DNA of 64,000 nt from Onthophagus taurus. Taxonomy: Eukaryota; Arthropoda; Insecta; Coleoptera; Scarabaeidae. Of the stretch, positions 33,301 to 44,069 are shown piece after piece (position 1 is the stretch's first letter; the number at the start of each line of letters is the position of its first letter). The notes under the pieces were generated by a model. The model was not told the DNA's origin and did not search any database. It saw only the letters and a list, made by a program, of their open reading frames with translations. The stretch covers positions 4,037,501-4,101,500 of the forward strand of contig NC_091970.1 in assembly GCF_036711975.1 (NCBI RefSeq), in the 5' to 3' direction. The translations under genes and the position numbers were made by a program.

Positions 33301-36155
33301 TTAAAATTTTTGCCTATTTCTTCGTTTATTAATTGATAGGCGATGTCTTTACATTCTGAGGGGGTTTCGTAGGCGTCGGATTCCCAATCGCGGTTTGCCG
33401 AATGCGAGTATAAACCTGCGGGTGATGCGTGAGTAACTCTTGTTGTGGTGACAAACCCGGTTCTTTTTCCTTTTAATTGCGACCAATAAGCGATTGATGT
33501 TGGGCGATTTTCCTTCTTTAAACTTCCCTCGCAATCGTTGAGTTGAACGGCGGCGGTTACTCCTAAAGTTCCCTCGTTCGCTTTAACCCCCGTTACGTAA
33601 GCCGTTGATGTGCAGGCCGAGTCTGGGACTTGCGAGTCGACGCAATAAGTTTTTGATAAAGCGGTGTGAGGGAATTTTTCGAAAGCCAATTGACTGTTTT
33701 CGCCCGATTTATTTTGAAGTTGCCCCATATAAATTCTCGCCGCTTTTAATGTGGGGATTGACATCCCATCTCCGAGGAATAAAATCACATTTTTAGCTCG
33801 ATCTAAAATCAAAGTATTAAATAATTCCGTTTTAAAAAAAAAATTTACCCAACTTCTATTTGGTTTCTCGATTAATTTTCGTCGAAGCGTTTTTTGTGCT
33901 TGTGCCCTCCAATAATCGATTGTATCCTCTTCGTTGATGGATTTTTCCACCGATCGAATACTTAATTTATGCACGTGAAGATGTTTAGACGGGTTATCTA
34001 TAAAAACATCGAGTTATTACGTAAACATTTTTATTGTTAGAAAATTATGGCTTTCATACGAGTATGCCTATATATTTATTTATGTGAGCACGTCATCAAC
34101 AATTAACTTAGCCTAAAAGAGTTAAAAACTATTTGCATTAAGTTTGTTATGGATGCGAAATGTTGTTGTATTATCATAACGAGTTGGTCGGTTATAAAAA
34201 AATACAGCAAAAGCAAATTAATTTTAACGCTTTATTTTTTTAAAACAAAGGTATCGTGACTAAATTATAAAAAAAAATAATATTAAAGAAACCGCAAAAA
34301 CATGTTATGTGATGTTTTTGTATCATCATAATGTATTTTTTGTATTGAGTCATTTGGAAAGAATGAGAGAAAGTTGATTTACTTTCTTGTAACGTTTCTT
34401 TTCGACCGCTTGACCTCTTCCGAGTTCAACAAATACGAAGTAATTCCCAGAAAAAAAGAACCTTGCGGCTAACATTGAATATGTTTGTATCTAAAATTTT
34501 AATTTGCCAAGCACGGTTTACCGCAATTTATGTATCTGGGGATTTACCTTCGTTATAATTAGCATAATTTATTTTATTTAAAAATATATACAGGATGATT
34601 ATATTTTTATATAAGTATATAATCTATATCTATCGGTTTTAAAAAAATTAATTTACTAACTCATTCAAACTGTTGGAAAATCGGTAATTCACAATCTGAG
34701 GTCGTTTGCGGTTGAGGCTCCGCAACTTCAGAGTAGATTGTAGTATTGATTTTAAATGTGGCCTCTAAAAAAAGTGATATGTATACCTTAGCCATTATAT
34801 GTATGAGTAGAGTGTCGAGGTTGCTTGCAAATGAAATACTTTAATCACAATGTTAACAGCTCTGAATTTTTGTTGTCTCGACCGCAAGCAACCTCGGCTT
34901 TGATAGTGGCTCAGATTGAAAGATTTGACTACAAACTTAAATTTGCTGTGCCTCGCTCGCAAGTGACCTCGGCACTTTATGCATGTGCATTATGATCGAG
35001 GTATACAAATTTTATTGGGAGGAGTCACATCAAATATTAACGTGAAGCCACCAATACTTTCAACTCTGAAATTATTTTATAGAATATACGTTTCCCAATG
35101 GTTGATGTGTTGGTGTCAATATTATTATGGATCGGTCGCAAACGACCTCGTCCTTAGAATGTGGAATATTGGTTCCTCAAAGATTAATGTTTCTATTTTA
35201 AAGTTACAGGGCCTCGGCCGCAAGCGACCTCGGCCTTAAATTGTAAAACATTGGTTCCGCAATGATTGATGTGTTAACATTAATGTCAACATTACGCCTC
35301 GGCCGCAAGCGACCTCGGCTTTGATGATGAGTGCCATTTAATTTAAAAAGCAAAATATATTTTTTTAATTTTTATAAATTATGACAATTAATTTTTTTAG
35401 TTACATTTAATGAGTAAAAATTTTAAGTTGCCGAATTGCCGTTCACGTTGCTAAGTAACCACTTCATGGTGACAAAGAGTAAACGTCAAAACAACAAAAA
35501 TTTCGATATAAATTTATGAAGATTAAAGTTTTAAATTAAATATTGGAATTTGACAAATATTTTATCGTATAAATACTTTGATTTTATACGAAACTCCGAA
35601 TATTTATGTATGGTGTTATTACAAGAAAATGTTAGAGTGAGAAATTCAAGGTAAGTTTTGTACCAAGAAACTTGTATATATTATATTGGAAAAGAGAAAA
35701 ATAGTAACGATAAATAATTTAATAACAATAAATTAAATAATTTGTATCAAAAACATTTTTTTTGGTTATTTTTATTAAAAAAAAAATTTAAGTTACCAGA
35801 TTGCCGTTGCTAAGCAACCACTAATTTAAGTGACGAAAATGAAATATCAAAAATAAAAAATTCCGATATAAATTTGTTAAGATTTAAATTAAAAATTTGA
35901 ATTATTCTATATAAATTTCGATTATATAAAGAAATTGTTGAAGCGAAGAATATAAAGTAAGTTTTATTTTATTGTCAACTCGAAAATGTGTGTCATTAAA
36001 ACGGTGCCAAAAAAAATATCTAAAATTAACCAACAAACCTCTTTCATACCAAATTCTTAAATGTAAAACTTACAATCGTGAGCTGTAAAATCTGGTCTCG
36101 AAAAAACCAAAGTGACGAAAAAGGCGAGAAAAACGAATAAGTCGTTAACAACCAT
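30379..36155 (-). CDS. Alkaline phosphatase (copy 1), secreted, no GPI signal seen
   Basis: Four exons on the minus strand, 36155-36074, 33997-33854, 33802-32660 and 30578-30379, give 522 residues. The enzyme hydrolyses phosphate monoesters outside the cell using zinc and magnesium. Exon 1 encodes a signal peptide ([19 protein letters not shown]). Active-site features: [10 protein letters not shown], the nucleophile Ser in [19 protein letters not shown], the metal ligands in [10 protein letters not shown] and TSDHAHV, and [12 protein letters not shown]. The chain ends in [14 protein letters not shown] without a hydrophobic tail, so unlike copy 2 it is probably soluble. The exon 2 donor appears to be GTTGGG, chosen because its phase and residues match copy 2. 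Introns 1 and 3 are about 2 kb and full of repeats. Confidence 0.9.
31014..31412. mobile_element. MITE-like element (family B), copy 1
   Basis: The 399-base unit begins tatactctgtttttaaacca and ends with the exact inverse, giving terminal inverted repeats of about 24 bases. No transposase is encoded. It is about 95 percent identical by eye to copy 2 at 32061-32463. A 69-codon open frame occurs in both copies but has no recognisable similarity. Confidence 0.8.
31413..31505. repeat. Partial family A element next to MITE copy 1
   Basis: It contains gtgttagttctagttttaat, tattcagcgctaaattg and tttcgggtttagccctgtgt, followed by cttcagacgc. This is one arm of the family A element, found directly between MITE copy 1 and the 122-base tandem array. 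Confidence 0.6.
31510..32060. repeat. Tandem array, about 122-base unit, 4.5 copies
   Basis: Units start near 31516, 31638, 31761, 31882 and 32005 with ggtaaggttagtttt (cgtaaggtt in the last), then acaaacattaattatacc. Inside each unit the phrase caattatagcgtgaag occurs twice, so a shorter subrepeat is nested in the unit. Copies are nearly identical, which suggests recent amplification. The array is bracketed by the two family B elements. Confidence 0.85.
32061..32463. mobile_element. MITE-like element (family B), copy 2
   Basis: This is a 403-base unit with the same inverted ends as copy 1, with one mismatch in the right end (tccttgttt in place of tcctggttt). It lies in the same orientation as copy 1. 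The insertion boundary on the left falls inside a unit of the 122-base array. Confidence 0.8.
34690..35330. repeat. Cluster of GC-rich ccgcaagcgacctcgg motifs in phosphatase copy 1 intron 1
   Basis: Forms of the 16-mer occur near 34698 (inverted), 34815 (inverted), 34880, 34955, 35131, 35213 and 35297. The later ones sit in AT-rich units of about 85 bases containing ttggtt, caatg/gattgatgtgtt and attatt words. The GC-rich core is much better conserved than the flanks. Two more copies lie at 39150-39265. Confidence 0.75.
35400..35960. repeat. Diverged direct duplication in phosphatase copy 1 intron 1
   Basis: Two blocks, about 35410-35555 and 35780-35920, share attgccgtt, gttgctaag, aaccact and ccgatataaattt/tcgatataaattt in the same order. 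No coding signal is seen. Confidence 0.5.
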
Positions 36156-36662
36156 CGTTTAGCGAAACTAACTCGAAAACGCGAACGACTCAAACCAAAC
36201 CACACAACCACGGCTATACTTATGTATAATCGAATTGGTTTCCCCACTTTGGTTTCTCTTTCTTTCGCGGGTCTAACTATCACCACAACAACATTTTTTT
36301 TAATTCAATTCCGAGACTACTACTTAAACTTGGCATCGCGCTTATTTCAATAATTCGAAACGCGATAATTTTTTTGTTTTAACTTTAAATTAGAGTTAAA
36401 ATGATTCATTTTTCCTTGTAAGAATCGCTAAATTAATAGATCGAGTTAAGTTTTTATTATTTTTTTGTGGTGGTATCTCAAGGTGCTAAACGTTCTTATC
36501 TTATGGTGTAATAAATTCCCGACGTGGTTTAACCTTCTTTTTCAAATCAACTTAAATACCTTTATAGTTATTTTTTTATTATTTTATTTCTCTTTTTAAC
36601 TTTGTAAATGTTTAAATAAAATAATGCGTAATTCATAAATTATTTTTTATTTAAAATCACAA
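36156..36662. promoter_or_regulatory. Spacer between the two phosphatases
   Basis: About 500 bases separate the stop of copy 2 from the start of copy 1 on the minus strand. The GC-richer part at 36160-36290 lies immediately upstream of the copy 1 start and is its likely 5' leader and promoter. The rest is AT-rich. Confidence 0.4.
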
Positions 36663-39600
36663 TCATTTGCAATACAAGTAATAAAGTATTGTTAAAAGCG
36701 CATAGATACTTAGAGATAACGCTGAATGGTGACTACCAGATCCACGTCTGAAAATTAAAAAAAATAAATATTACATTTGATTTAATTGATTACGATAAAA
36801 ATTGCAATCTTTACATTTGAGATTAGATACAATTTTAATTAAATTTAACTTACAAACACATTGTGTCACCATCTCCAACACAAGCTGCGAAAGCCATTGC
36901 GTGGGGAATATAATTTTGTTCAACTGAGCCCGTAAAAAGATGCGCCCAAGGGCCTGTAGCAAAAATTGCGACATCATCACCTCCATGAGTCTCAGAATCT
37001 AAAGGAACCATCGCAGGAAAATGCGCGTCCTTTCCACCTAAAACAAATTCGATTAACTTAAAATTAATTAATTAGTATTAATTAATACTTAATTCTTCCT
37101 CTGTGTATTCCGGTCGCCCATCTTCGCCGTAACCCCTATAACCCGGCCCATTCGCATAACTCAAAGTTGTATATCCCTTATTATCATCGGCTGTATCAGC
37201 AATTCCAAAAATGTTGTTTCCTCGCGATGGGTACCCGTTAACGGTGAAAACATGGGCATGATCCGCGGTTACTACAATCAAAGTATCTTCTTCGTCGGTT
37301 ATTTCTTTCGCTTTTTGAATCGCTTTGGCGAATTCGACGGTTTCATCTAGCGCTTTCCTCGCTAAATTATTATGATGGGCGTGATCGATTCTGCCACCTT
37401 CCACCAACAAAAAGAAACCTTTATCGTCTTTTTTTAAAATGTTAATTGCAGCTTCCGTCATTTCTTCCAACGAAGGATCCTCATCGTTTGCGTCTAAATG
37501 ATACGCGCAGTGGGAGCTTTCAAATAACCCCAAAACGTAATCGGTATCATCGGGTAACGATTTTAATTCGGATTTGTTCCAAATATATTTTGACGTTTCG
37601 TTAAAACCATCTTTTTCTTTTTGTTCTAACCATTCGTTAATTAAATTTTTGCCGTCTTTTCGTTTTCCTGCGTCGTCTTCAGGGCCTGTTTCGGTTTCGG
37701 GGAAAAACATTTGTCTCCCACCCCCCATAATTACGTTTAAATTTTTACCGGTTTCGGATTGAATTAATTGGACCGCTATGTCTTGGCAATCTTCAGGCAT
37801 CGGTTCGGTTTCTTCGATGTATTCGGGAACGTCGCATTCCCAATTTCGATGCGCGGTGTGGGCATAAATCGCTAATATAACAAAAAAAATATTTTGATTT
37901 TAATAAAATCAATTTAGGCTCGTTACTACCATCTTCTGGTTAAGCCATCTAAGGGATTATTACCACGGTAACGGCTATTTTACGCGCTCTGATTGGCTAG
38001 TAGATGGGTTTATCTATAAGATAAATTTAACTAAAAGATGGTAGTAATGGACCTTATTTAATTTATATTTACCTGAAGGTGTTGCATGAGTAACCCTCGC
38101 TGTTGTAACTAACCCACTTTTTTTGCCATCCAATTGGAACCATCTCGCGATTGAATCGATGCGATTCTTTTCGTCTAAACTCGCCGTGCAATTTCCTAAA
38201 TCAACGGAGCCTGTAACTCCGGCCGTGTCGTAATTGGCTTTAACCCCGCAAAGATATGCGGTTGCTGTGCAGGCTGAATCGGGGACTTGGGTGTTAATGC
38301 AATAAGTCCTCGATAATCCCGAATATGGGAATTGTTCGAAATATAGAGGCGCCTCTTCCTTTTCGGCTTTTAATATTTGTTGGCCGTAATAGATTCGCGC
38401 CGCTTTTAACGTTGGGATGGACATTCCGTCCCCCAAAAAGAAGATTATGTTCTTTGCGTGATCTTAAATTAAATATATAAATAATTTAACTAAAAAGAAT
38501 TTTATTATTATCTTACTCGTATTAATTTTTGTGCTGTATTTCATATCAAGGAAACTTTGCGCTTGATTTTTCCAATACTCTGAAGTTAATTCTTCTTCGT
38601 TGATTTTTGTGGTTGGTTTAATATTTCTTCTTCGATGCATATCACCTTTTTTATTATTAAAATTATTTTTTTTATACGTTTAATAATATGTATTATTTTT
38701 TTAGGCAACTGAATAAGAAAACTTAGCTATATATCAATACAAATTGAGATGGGTTTGCTACGAACATAAGACCCTCAACTTCACGTTACAACTTTAGAAT
38801 TTGCAACATCGGCAAAAAATGTTAGGCAATTGAGTCTTGAATATAAAAATTTCCCGAGGGGGTTTCTAGTCCCTTACCAGTCGCCTCCCCAGATGACGGA
38901 TCAGGGAATGGATCCCAGATATAGGGACCAAAACTAAGTAGTGGAAGAGCGCTTGAGTGTTTCTATATTGCGATTTAGAAACCGAAAAGAAGCCCTACTA
39001 CACTAACTATTGGTAGATATAGAGAGATACATCGCCTAGGTATAGAAATGACTGGATTAAGCGAAGTAAAATGGCGAAGATTTGGAACAAAAAGTCATCC
39101 ATTTTGAGTTTCCAACAGTTGATGTGTTAGCATAAATGTCAATATTATTATGCCTCGACCGCAAGCGACCTCGGCCTTAGACTGTAGAATATTGATTTTC
39201 CAATGGTTAATGTTTCTACTTTAAAGAAACAGGGCCTTGGCCACAAGCGACCTCGGCTTTAAATTGTGAAATATTGGTTGGCCTTTGAGGAACCTGTCAT
39301 ATATGCTCAATGTAAACTTGGGTTTTCAATAAAAATGTTGAAGGAGAACTCAAAACCCAACTCTACTATGTTGTATCTAATTATTAAGCATCGAAATGAT
39401 AAAGAATCCCTTTTAGAAGTTGACAAATTCGATTGACTTGCTTAAATACTTAAAACATGGAGTAATTCTAATTTCACTTGGATAAATAAACAATGTAATC
39501 AATTAATTACAAAATTCGGAGATAAATCACTCGTTAATTCATTCTGATTTGCTTTTTCGCACGTACATTCAGTTACTAATGTTTTTATTTATCAAATAGT

Positions 39601-40305
39601 CTCAATGTGCTCTTTAAACAATTTGAAGTTGTTTTTCCATCTGTTCTGTCTCTAACATTGCAACAAGATATTTACAATCTCGTTTATTGTGGCAATAAAC
39701 GTAACGCAATTCATAACGCACTTAAACAAAAAATAATTTAGCGTTATTTATATGTATAATAATTTGTTAGCAAAAATATTGAGAAATGTCAAACAAAAAT
39801 AATTCGTATTTATGACGATAGATGGCAACCAAAACTGTTTTAATTTTTATTAAAAAAACATCAAAATTTGTTTTTTAAAATCACTCATTTATTAATTTTA
39901 ACAATTTTAATCTTAATATAGATCGATTCAGAATTAAATAATTATTTTAACAATATTAAAATTAAATTAAAATAATTTTATTAGCCCCCTATCGGTTTAT
40001 ATGCGAATTAGTTTTGGTTACAACTTGTCAATATGACAGATTCAAGATTCTTTTAGAGTAAGTTTTTAATTTTTACAAATTATTACTTTATTTTATCCAA
40101 TTTGATTCATGTAATGATTTATTTTATAGAGATTTATGATGGATGATCCACTAAAAGTTGTTTTATTAAAGGGTGGGAATTAATTATTAAACGATAAGTT
40201 GCCCAAAAAAATGGAGTTTAGATTTAATAAAGAAATTAATTAAAAAAAAAATCTACCTGCATCTCCGAGACTGATTAAACTCAATAAAATAAAAACCCAC
40301 CACAT
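36663..40305 (-). CDS. Alkaline phosphatase (copy 2), GPI-anchored type
   Basis: Six exons on the minus strand, 40305-40257, 38645-38517, 38462-38073, 37871-37089, 37037-36854 and 36747-36663, give 539 residues. Exon 1 encodes a signal peptide ([16 protein letters not shown]). Catalytic features: [10 protein letters not shown], nucleophile Ser in [36 protein letters not shown] and [12 protein letters not shown]. The last exon adds [20 protein letters not shown] and ends LYYLYCK, a small-residue patch followed by a hydrophobic tail, as in GPI-attachment signals. The enzyme should therefore sit on the outer face of the plasma membrane, in insects often the gut brush border. It lies upstream of copy 1 in tandem; shared intron phases show a duplication origin. 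Confidence 0.92.
37922..38049. mobile_element. Short foldback element in phosphatase copy 2 intron 3
   Basis: The left end gttactaccatcttctggtt pairs with the right end aaaagatggtagtaatgg, and gccatct pairs with agatggg further in. The element is about 128 bases and fills most of the intron. No coding sequence is seen. It looks like a MITE unrelated to families A and B. Confidence 0.65.
38860..39125 (+). pseudogene. Relic of a non-LTR retrotransposon endonuclease
   Basis: The frame near 39019-39111 reads [20 protein letters not shown], which matches the 'I..GL.EV.W.G.G' region of apurinic-type endonucleases from insect LINEs of the RTE/CR1 sort. The frame is short, stops soon after, and its upstream part is broken. 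It lies in intron 1 of phosphatase copy 2. The sequence from about 38860 is GC-richer than the intron and is probably part of the same fragment. Confidence 0.6.
39100..39280. repeat. Two further ccgcaagcgacctcgg units
   Basis: Copies near 39155 (cctcgaccgcaagcgacctc) and 39238 (cttggccacaagcgacctcg) are separated by the same AT-rich unit seen at 35080-35230 (gaatattg, tttctactttaaag, cagggcc). They directly follow the LINE relic. Confidence 0.7.
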
Positions 40306-41386
40306 TTTATTTTCAATTAAAATACCTTTTTCACTTAAAATATCTCCATTGACCTCTTTATATAGGTTTGCTTATCTGATATCAATATGTGCATGTCGTA
40401 ATTAACTAATCGAAACATTATAGAAATGGTACTTGACACTTGCTACTGATTCGGGTTTTGATTGGATTCATTTGTATTGCAACAAAAAATAAATAAAAAA
40501 TCCTTTTGTATTAAAATAAAAAGTTTTGGGTGAGTAAAACCACTTCAAATATACAATTACAAGTATATTTTGGACGATAACAAGTCAATAATAAATTAAT
40601 TATTAATTTATAAATGATTTTTAGAGCCCCAATAACATTTTTTTATTGGTTTATCTTGTCCAGTATAATTAATATTTATTTATATCGGCTATTACTTTTT
40701 TTTAATAATTTTATGTATATATTTTTTTCTAAACATTGATCGCGGTGATATTTTTATTTTTCTTCAAACATTAATAAAATTATTTAAATAATTGGACGTT
40801 TAAACGTCAAAAACTGTATATTTGGTTGCATAACTTTTTTGACGTTTGAAGAAAAATTAAAATTATAAATAATAATCGCAATTGATTGTTACACGAAAAT
40901 CGATGGAAGACCAAAGATAAATTAATTTGATTTTTTATATTAACTTAAAATTATTGTCTTTGGATATTCGCCTAAATTGGGGATTACTTTTTTTTAGATT
41001 TGATTGAGATTGCTTGAACGTCCAATGAATTATCTAATTTAATTTTTTTTATTAATTAGCTAAAAAAAACGAGGAGTCTCTTTGGAATTTCTTCGTTAAT
41101 TTGGTTCAATTTTTGATTTATACCCTGTTTTTTTTTCCGATCCAATTCCGCTTAATCATTTCCAAACGAAACTCTTCGCAACTTTATTTTTTGTGTTGTA
41201 TACAAACCCTGTATTTGCTTAAGCTATAATAAATTCAACTCGGTTTACGTAAATTCAATAACTTATTTGGTAATATTTATAATGAATCGAACTTCTTTTA
41301 TATATTTATAATTGTTTAAGCGATGTGCTGCGGAATACATTTTTATTACACATATAATTTATTTTCCATTATTTTCTTCAAACCAA
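40306..41386. other. Spacer upstream of phosphatase copy 2
   Basis: AT-rich sequence without a recognisable gene. The left part is the 5' flank of phosphatase copy 2; the right part is the 3' flank of the calmodulin-like gene. No strong repeat is noted. Confidence 0.4.
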
Positions 41387-42729
41387 CTAATTTTTAGCTG
41401 TTAAAATAGTAACAAATTCTACGAAGAATAAATTAGTTAATAAATAAATAAACTTAATTGTTTAAAATCACCTTCGTAATTAACTTGCCCATCTCCGTCG
41501 ATATCGGCCTCCTTAATCATATCTTCAACTTCCTCCTCCGACAAGCGTTCCCCCAAACTAGTCATAACGTGTCTCAATTCATTCGAAGATATTAACCCAT
41601 CGTTGTTTTTGTCGAAAACGCGAAAAGCCTCGCGGAGTTCTTCTTCTCCATCGGCATCTTTCATCTTTTTCGACATCATTTGAAGGAATTCGTTGAATTC
41701 AATCGTGCCGTTCCCATCTTGATCGACTTCGTTTACCATGTCACGAAGTTCCGTTTCTACAAACATAAAGTTCATCATAAAGTTATTTGGTTTTTATTTT
41801 ACTAAAACTACAACTAACACTAGACCTAGAACTAGAAACTTTCGGGTTAAGCCGTGCGCCTTTTGAAAAAATATTTGACGTTTGACACTTCGAACTTGTT
41901 TTTGAAGAATTTTACAACATGGCATCCGAAACGTCAAATATTTTTTCAAAAGGCGCACAGCTGATCCCGAAAGTTTATAGTTCTAGTTTTAGTTTAATTA
42001 ACACCGGCCGTGAAAGCCTTCGTACTTATATGGTTTTTATTTATTTACCGGTTGGTCTTTGACCGAGGGATCTCATCACAACGCCTAACTCGGCCATAGT
42101 GATTGTGCCATCTTCGTCTTTATCGAACAACATAAAAGCTTCTTTGAATTCTAAAACGTTATTTTTAAAACAATTTTATTTATGTAGTTAAAAAAGAATG
42201 ATTACCTGCAACTTGGTCTTCTGATAAACCATACTCGGACTGAAAAATAAAAAGAATAATTGAGGATGTTCCGGCTTTGATGTGAATAAAACGTTGTTAG
42301 GTGTGGGACGTTTTTACAGACTCGGTTTTTGGCAATTTGCCAATTTGGAACATTCTCAAATGCACGGGAGAACTCCAGGAAAAGGCTACGATAGCAGTAC
42401 ATCTTAGGTGCATCTTCGAATGGCGATGTTTTTTTTTTTAATTTTTTTGGGTTGGCGACGCGATGTCGTCCGTTTTCAACGAAAACGTCAAAAAAAAAAA
42501 TAATAAAACCATAAAACGATTCCTCAAAGAATTTTCTATTTTTATTTTATGAAGTTATTCATTTTAGCTCAAGGTGTTATTATAAATAGAAAAGAACGAT
42601 TATAAATTAATAAGAAAAAAAACTCCACAGTTTACCTACTGACTGCTGTATAACTTCACTATTACTCGTTAACCTCATTAAACGATCATATTCTTTCCCG
42701 TATTTTCCATCAACTTGCCTTCTATCCAT
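41387..42729 (-). CDS. Calmodulin-like EF-hand protein
   Basis: Five exons on the minus strand, 42729-42640, 42239-42206, 42150-42049, 41756-41472 and 41418-41387, give 180 residues. All four EF-hand loops keep the canonical ligand positions: [36 protein letters not shown] and [12 protein letters not shown]. It diverges clearly from canonical calmodulin (for example [16 protein letters not shown]) and ends in FVTILTAKN, so it is a calmodulin-like paralogue, not calmodulin itself. The first exon adds a charged 30-residue leader ([16 protein letters not shown]). Its weak upstream acceptor and the phase-0 junctions allow alternative 5' exons farther upstream (44070-46707). It should be a calcium sensor; the partner is unknown. 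Confidence 0.88.
41803..41998. mobile_element. Family A foldback element with a 30-base perfect inner stem
   Basis: The outer ends are tactaaaactacaactaaca and its inverse, tagttctagttttagttta. Inside, gtgcgccttttgaaaaaata continuing to gacgttt is repeated exactly in inverse at 41933-41962, giving a 30-base perfect stem with a loop of about 65 bases. It lies in the intron between the third and fourth coding exons of the calmodulin-like gene. No coding sequence is seen. Confidence 0.75.
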
Positions 42730-44069
42730 TTTGATTTCTTCCTTATTTATTTTGATTCAAAAATGTTTAATTAAAACGAAAGTAATTACATCGAAAAGAC
42801 ACTTGTTATTCAATCCGAAAACGCGCTGTTTATGCCAGAAAGTAGATATAAACCGCTGTAACACGCAAACTGTTGGTGTTGTGTGTTGTTTGATTCTTGG
42901 CAAGTGCGAAGAATCAAAACGAAAGCGTCTGCCCGAGATTTCATCGTGTGTGTGCGTCGTTTACCCGACGATTTTAAATAGATTTTCGACCTCATTGAAT
43001 TTATTTATTTTATCACCGGCGTAAAAGTTCAAAAATTTCTTAATTAACTTTCATTTTAACAACGAATTTTATTTGGAATCTTTTTAATCTCGAATTTAAC
43101 TCTCCATGTAGTATTTGGACTTCTATAATCAACATTAAGTCTGTTATTAACAGTGTATTTACCTCAACTAATAACATTTAGTCTTGTGGTAATATATTTT
43201 ACATTGCTGCCAACAGTTTTTGGTCTTTTGCACACAGTATCAAGCTTTCTGCCAGTAGTGATTAGTCTTTTATTAGCAATATTTGGTATTTTCGGAGCAT
43301 ATCAAGCCTTCTGGCAGCAATATCTAGTCTTTTTGTTGTATACCAAGTCTTCTGTCAGTAATATCTAGTCTTCTAAACAGTATCTGTCTTCTACAAACAG
43401 TATCAAACATACTACCAGTGGTGATTAACAATATCTGTTCTTTTTGTAGCATATCAAGTTTTCTGTCAGCAATATCCAGTCTTATAAGCAGTATTTCAAC
43501 CTAAGTATAGCAGAGTGCACTTTGATTTTTTCTAGGACGTTAAATAAATGCTAAGTTCAGGTGGTAAAGAACCAACATCAACGCTGTATATGATGAAGGA
43601 AATTTTCCACAAACTTTAATTTTCACGATTTTCAAATCTTAAATTTCCGCATTAACAAACAACAACATATCTCAAAATTAACCTAATGTGTATTTAAAAT
43701 ACTAATTTACATTTGAAATTAATTTAAAAAAAGTTAGGTTATGTGGATAAATTTAAATTGACAAGTCACCTGTCAAAAATATTTAATTCTCGTTCAAGTG
43801 ACGTTAGATGGGGTGAGTTGACTGCCAAATTAATTGTGACAATGAAATCAAAGGAAATTTTCCACAAACTTTGATTTTCCACGATTTTTAAATCTTAAAT
43901 TTCCGCAGTAAAAAACAACATATTTCAAAATTAATCTAATTTGTATTTAAAATACTAATTTACATTTAAAAATTGATTTAAAAAAAGTTAGGTTATGTCG
44001 ATAAATTTAAATTGACAAAAAAATTTATTTGACAAAGTGACGTTCATTCAAAAATTAATTTTTTCTTAC
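42730..44069. repeat. Noncoding region with a degenerate gtctt/agtaatatc array and a duplicated block
   Basis: Positions 43120-43510 are a degenerate run of short units such as tctgtcagtaatatctagtc and aagcagtat. Two blocks at about 43605-43765 and 43853-44020 are diverged copies (gaaattttccacaaacttt, aaatttccgca, atactaatttacattt, aaagttaggttatgt). A short GC-richer segment at 42800-42970, upstream of the calmodulin-like ATG, may be its promoter. No supported gene is seen. Confidence 0.5.

Noticed and set aside
33807-33848. Donor GGGTAAAT for phosphatase copy 1 intron 2
   Set aside because: It gives a phase that does not join exon 3; the upstream GTTGGG donor gives the phase and residues seen in copy 2.
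36044-36286. A minus-strand frame of 80 codons
   Set aside because: It overlaps, in another frame, the signal-peptide exon of alkaline phosphatase copy 1 (36155-36074), whose phase joins exon 2 correctly.
43153-43368. A plus-strand hydrophobic frame of 71 codons
   Set aside because: It is produced by the degenerate gtcttt/tagtaatatc repeat and has no splice or similarity support.
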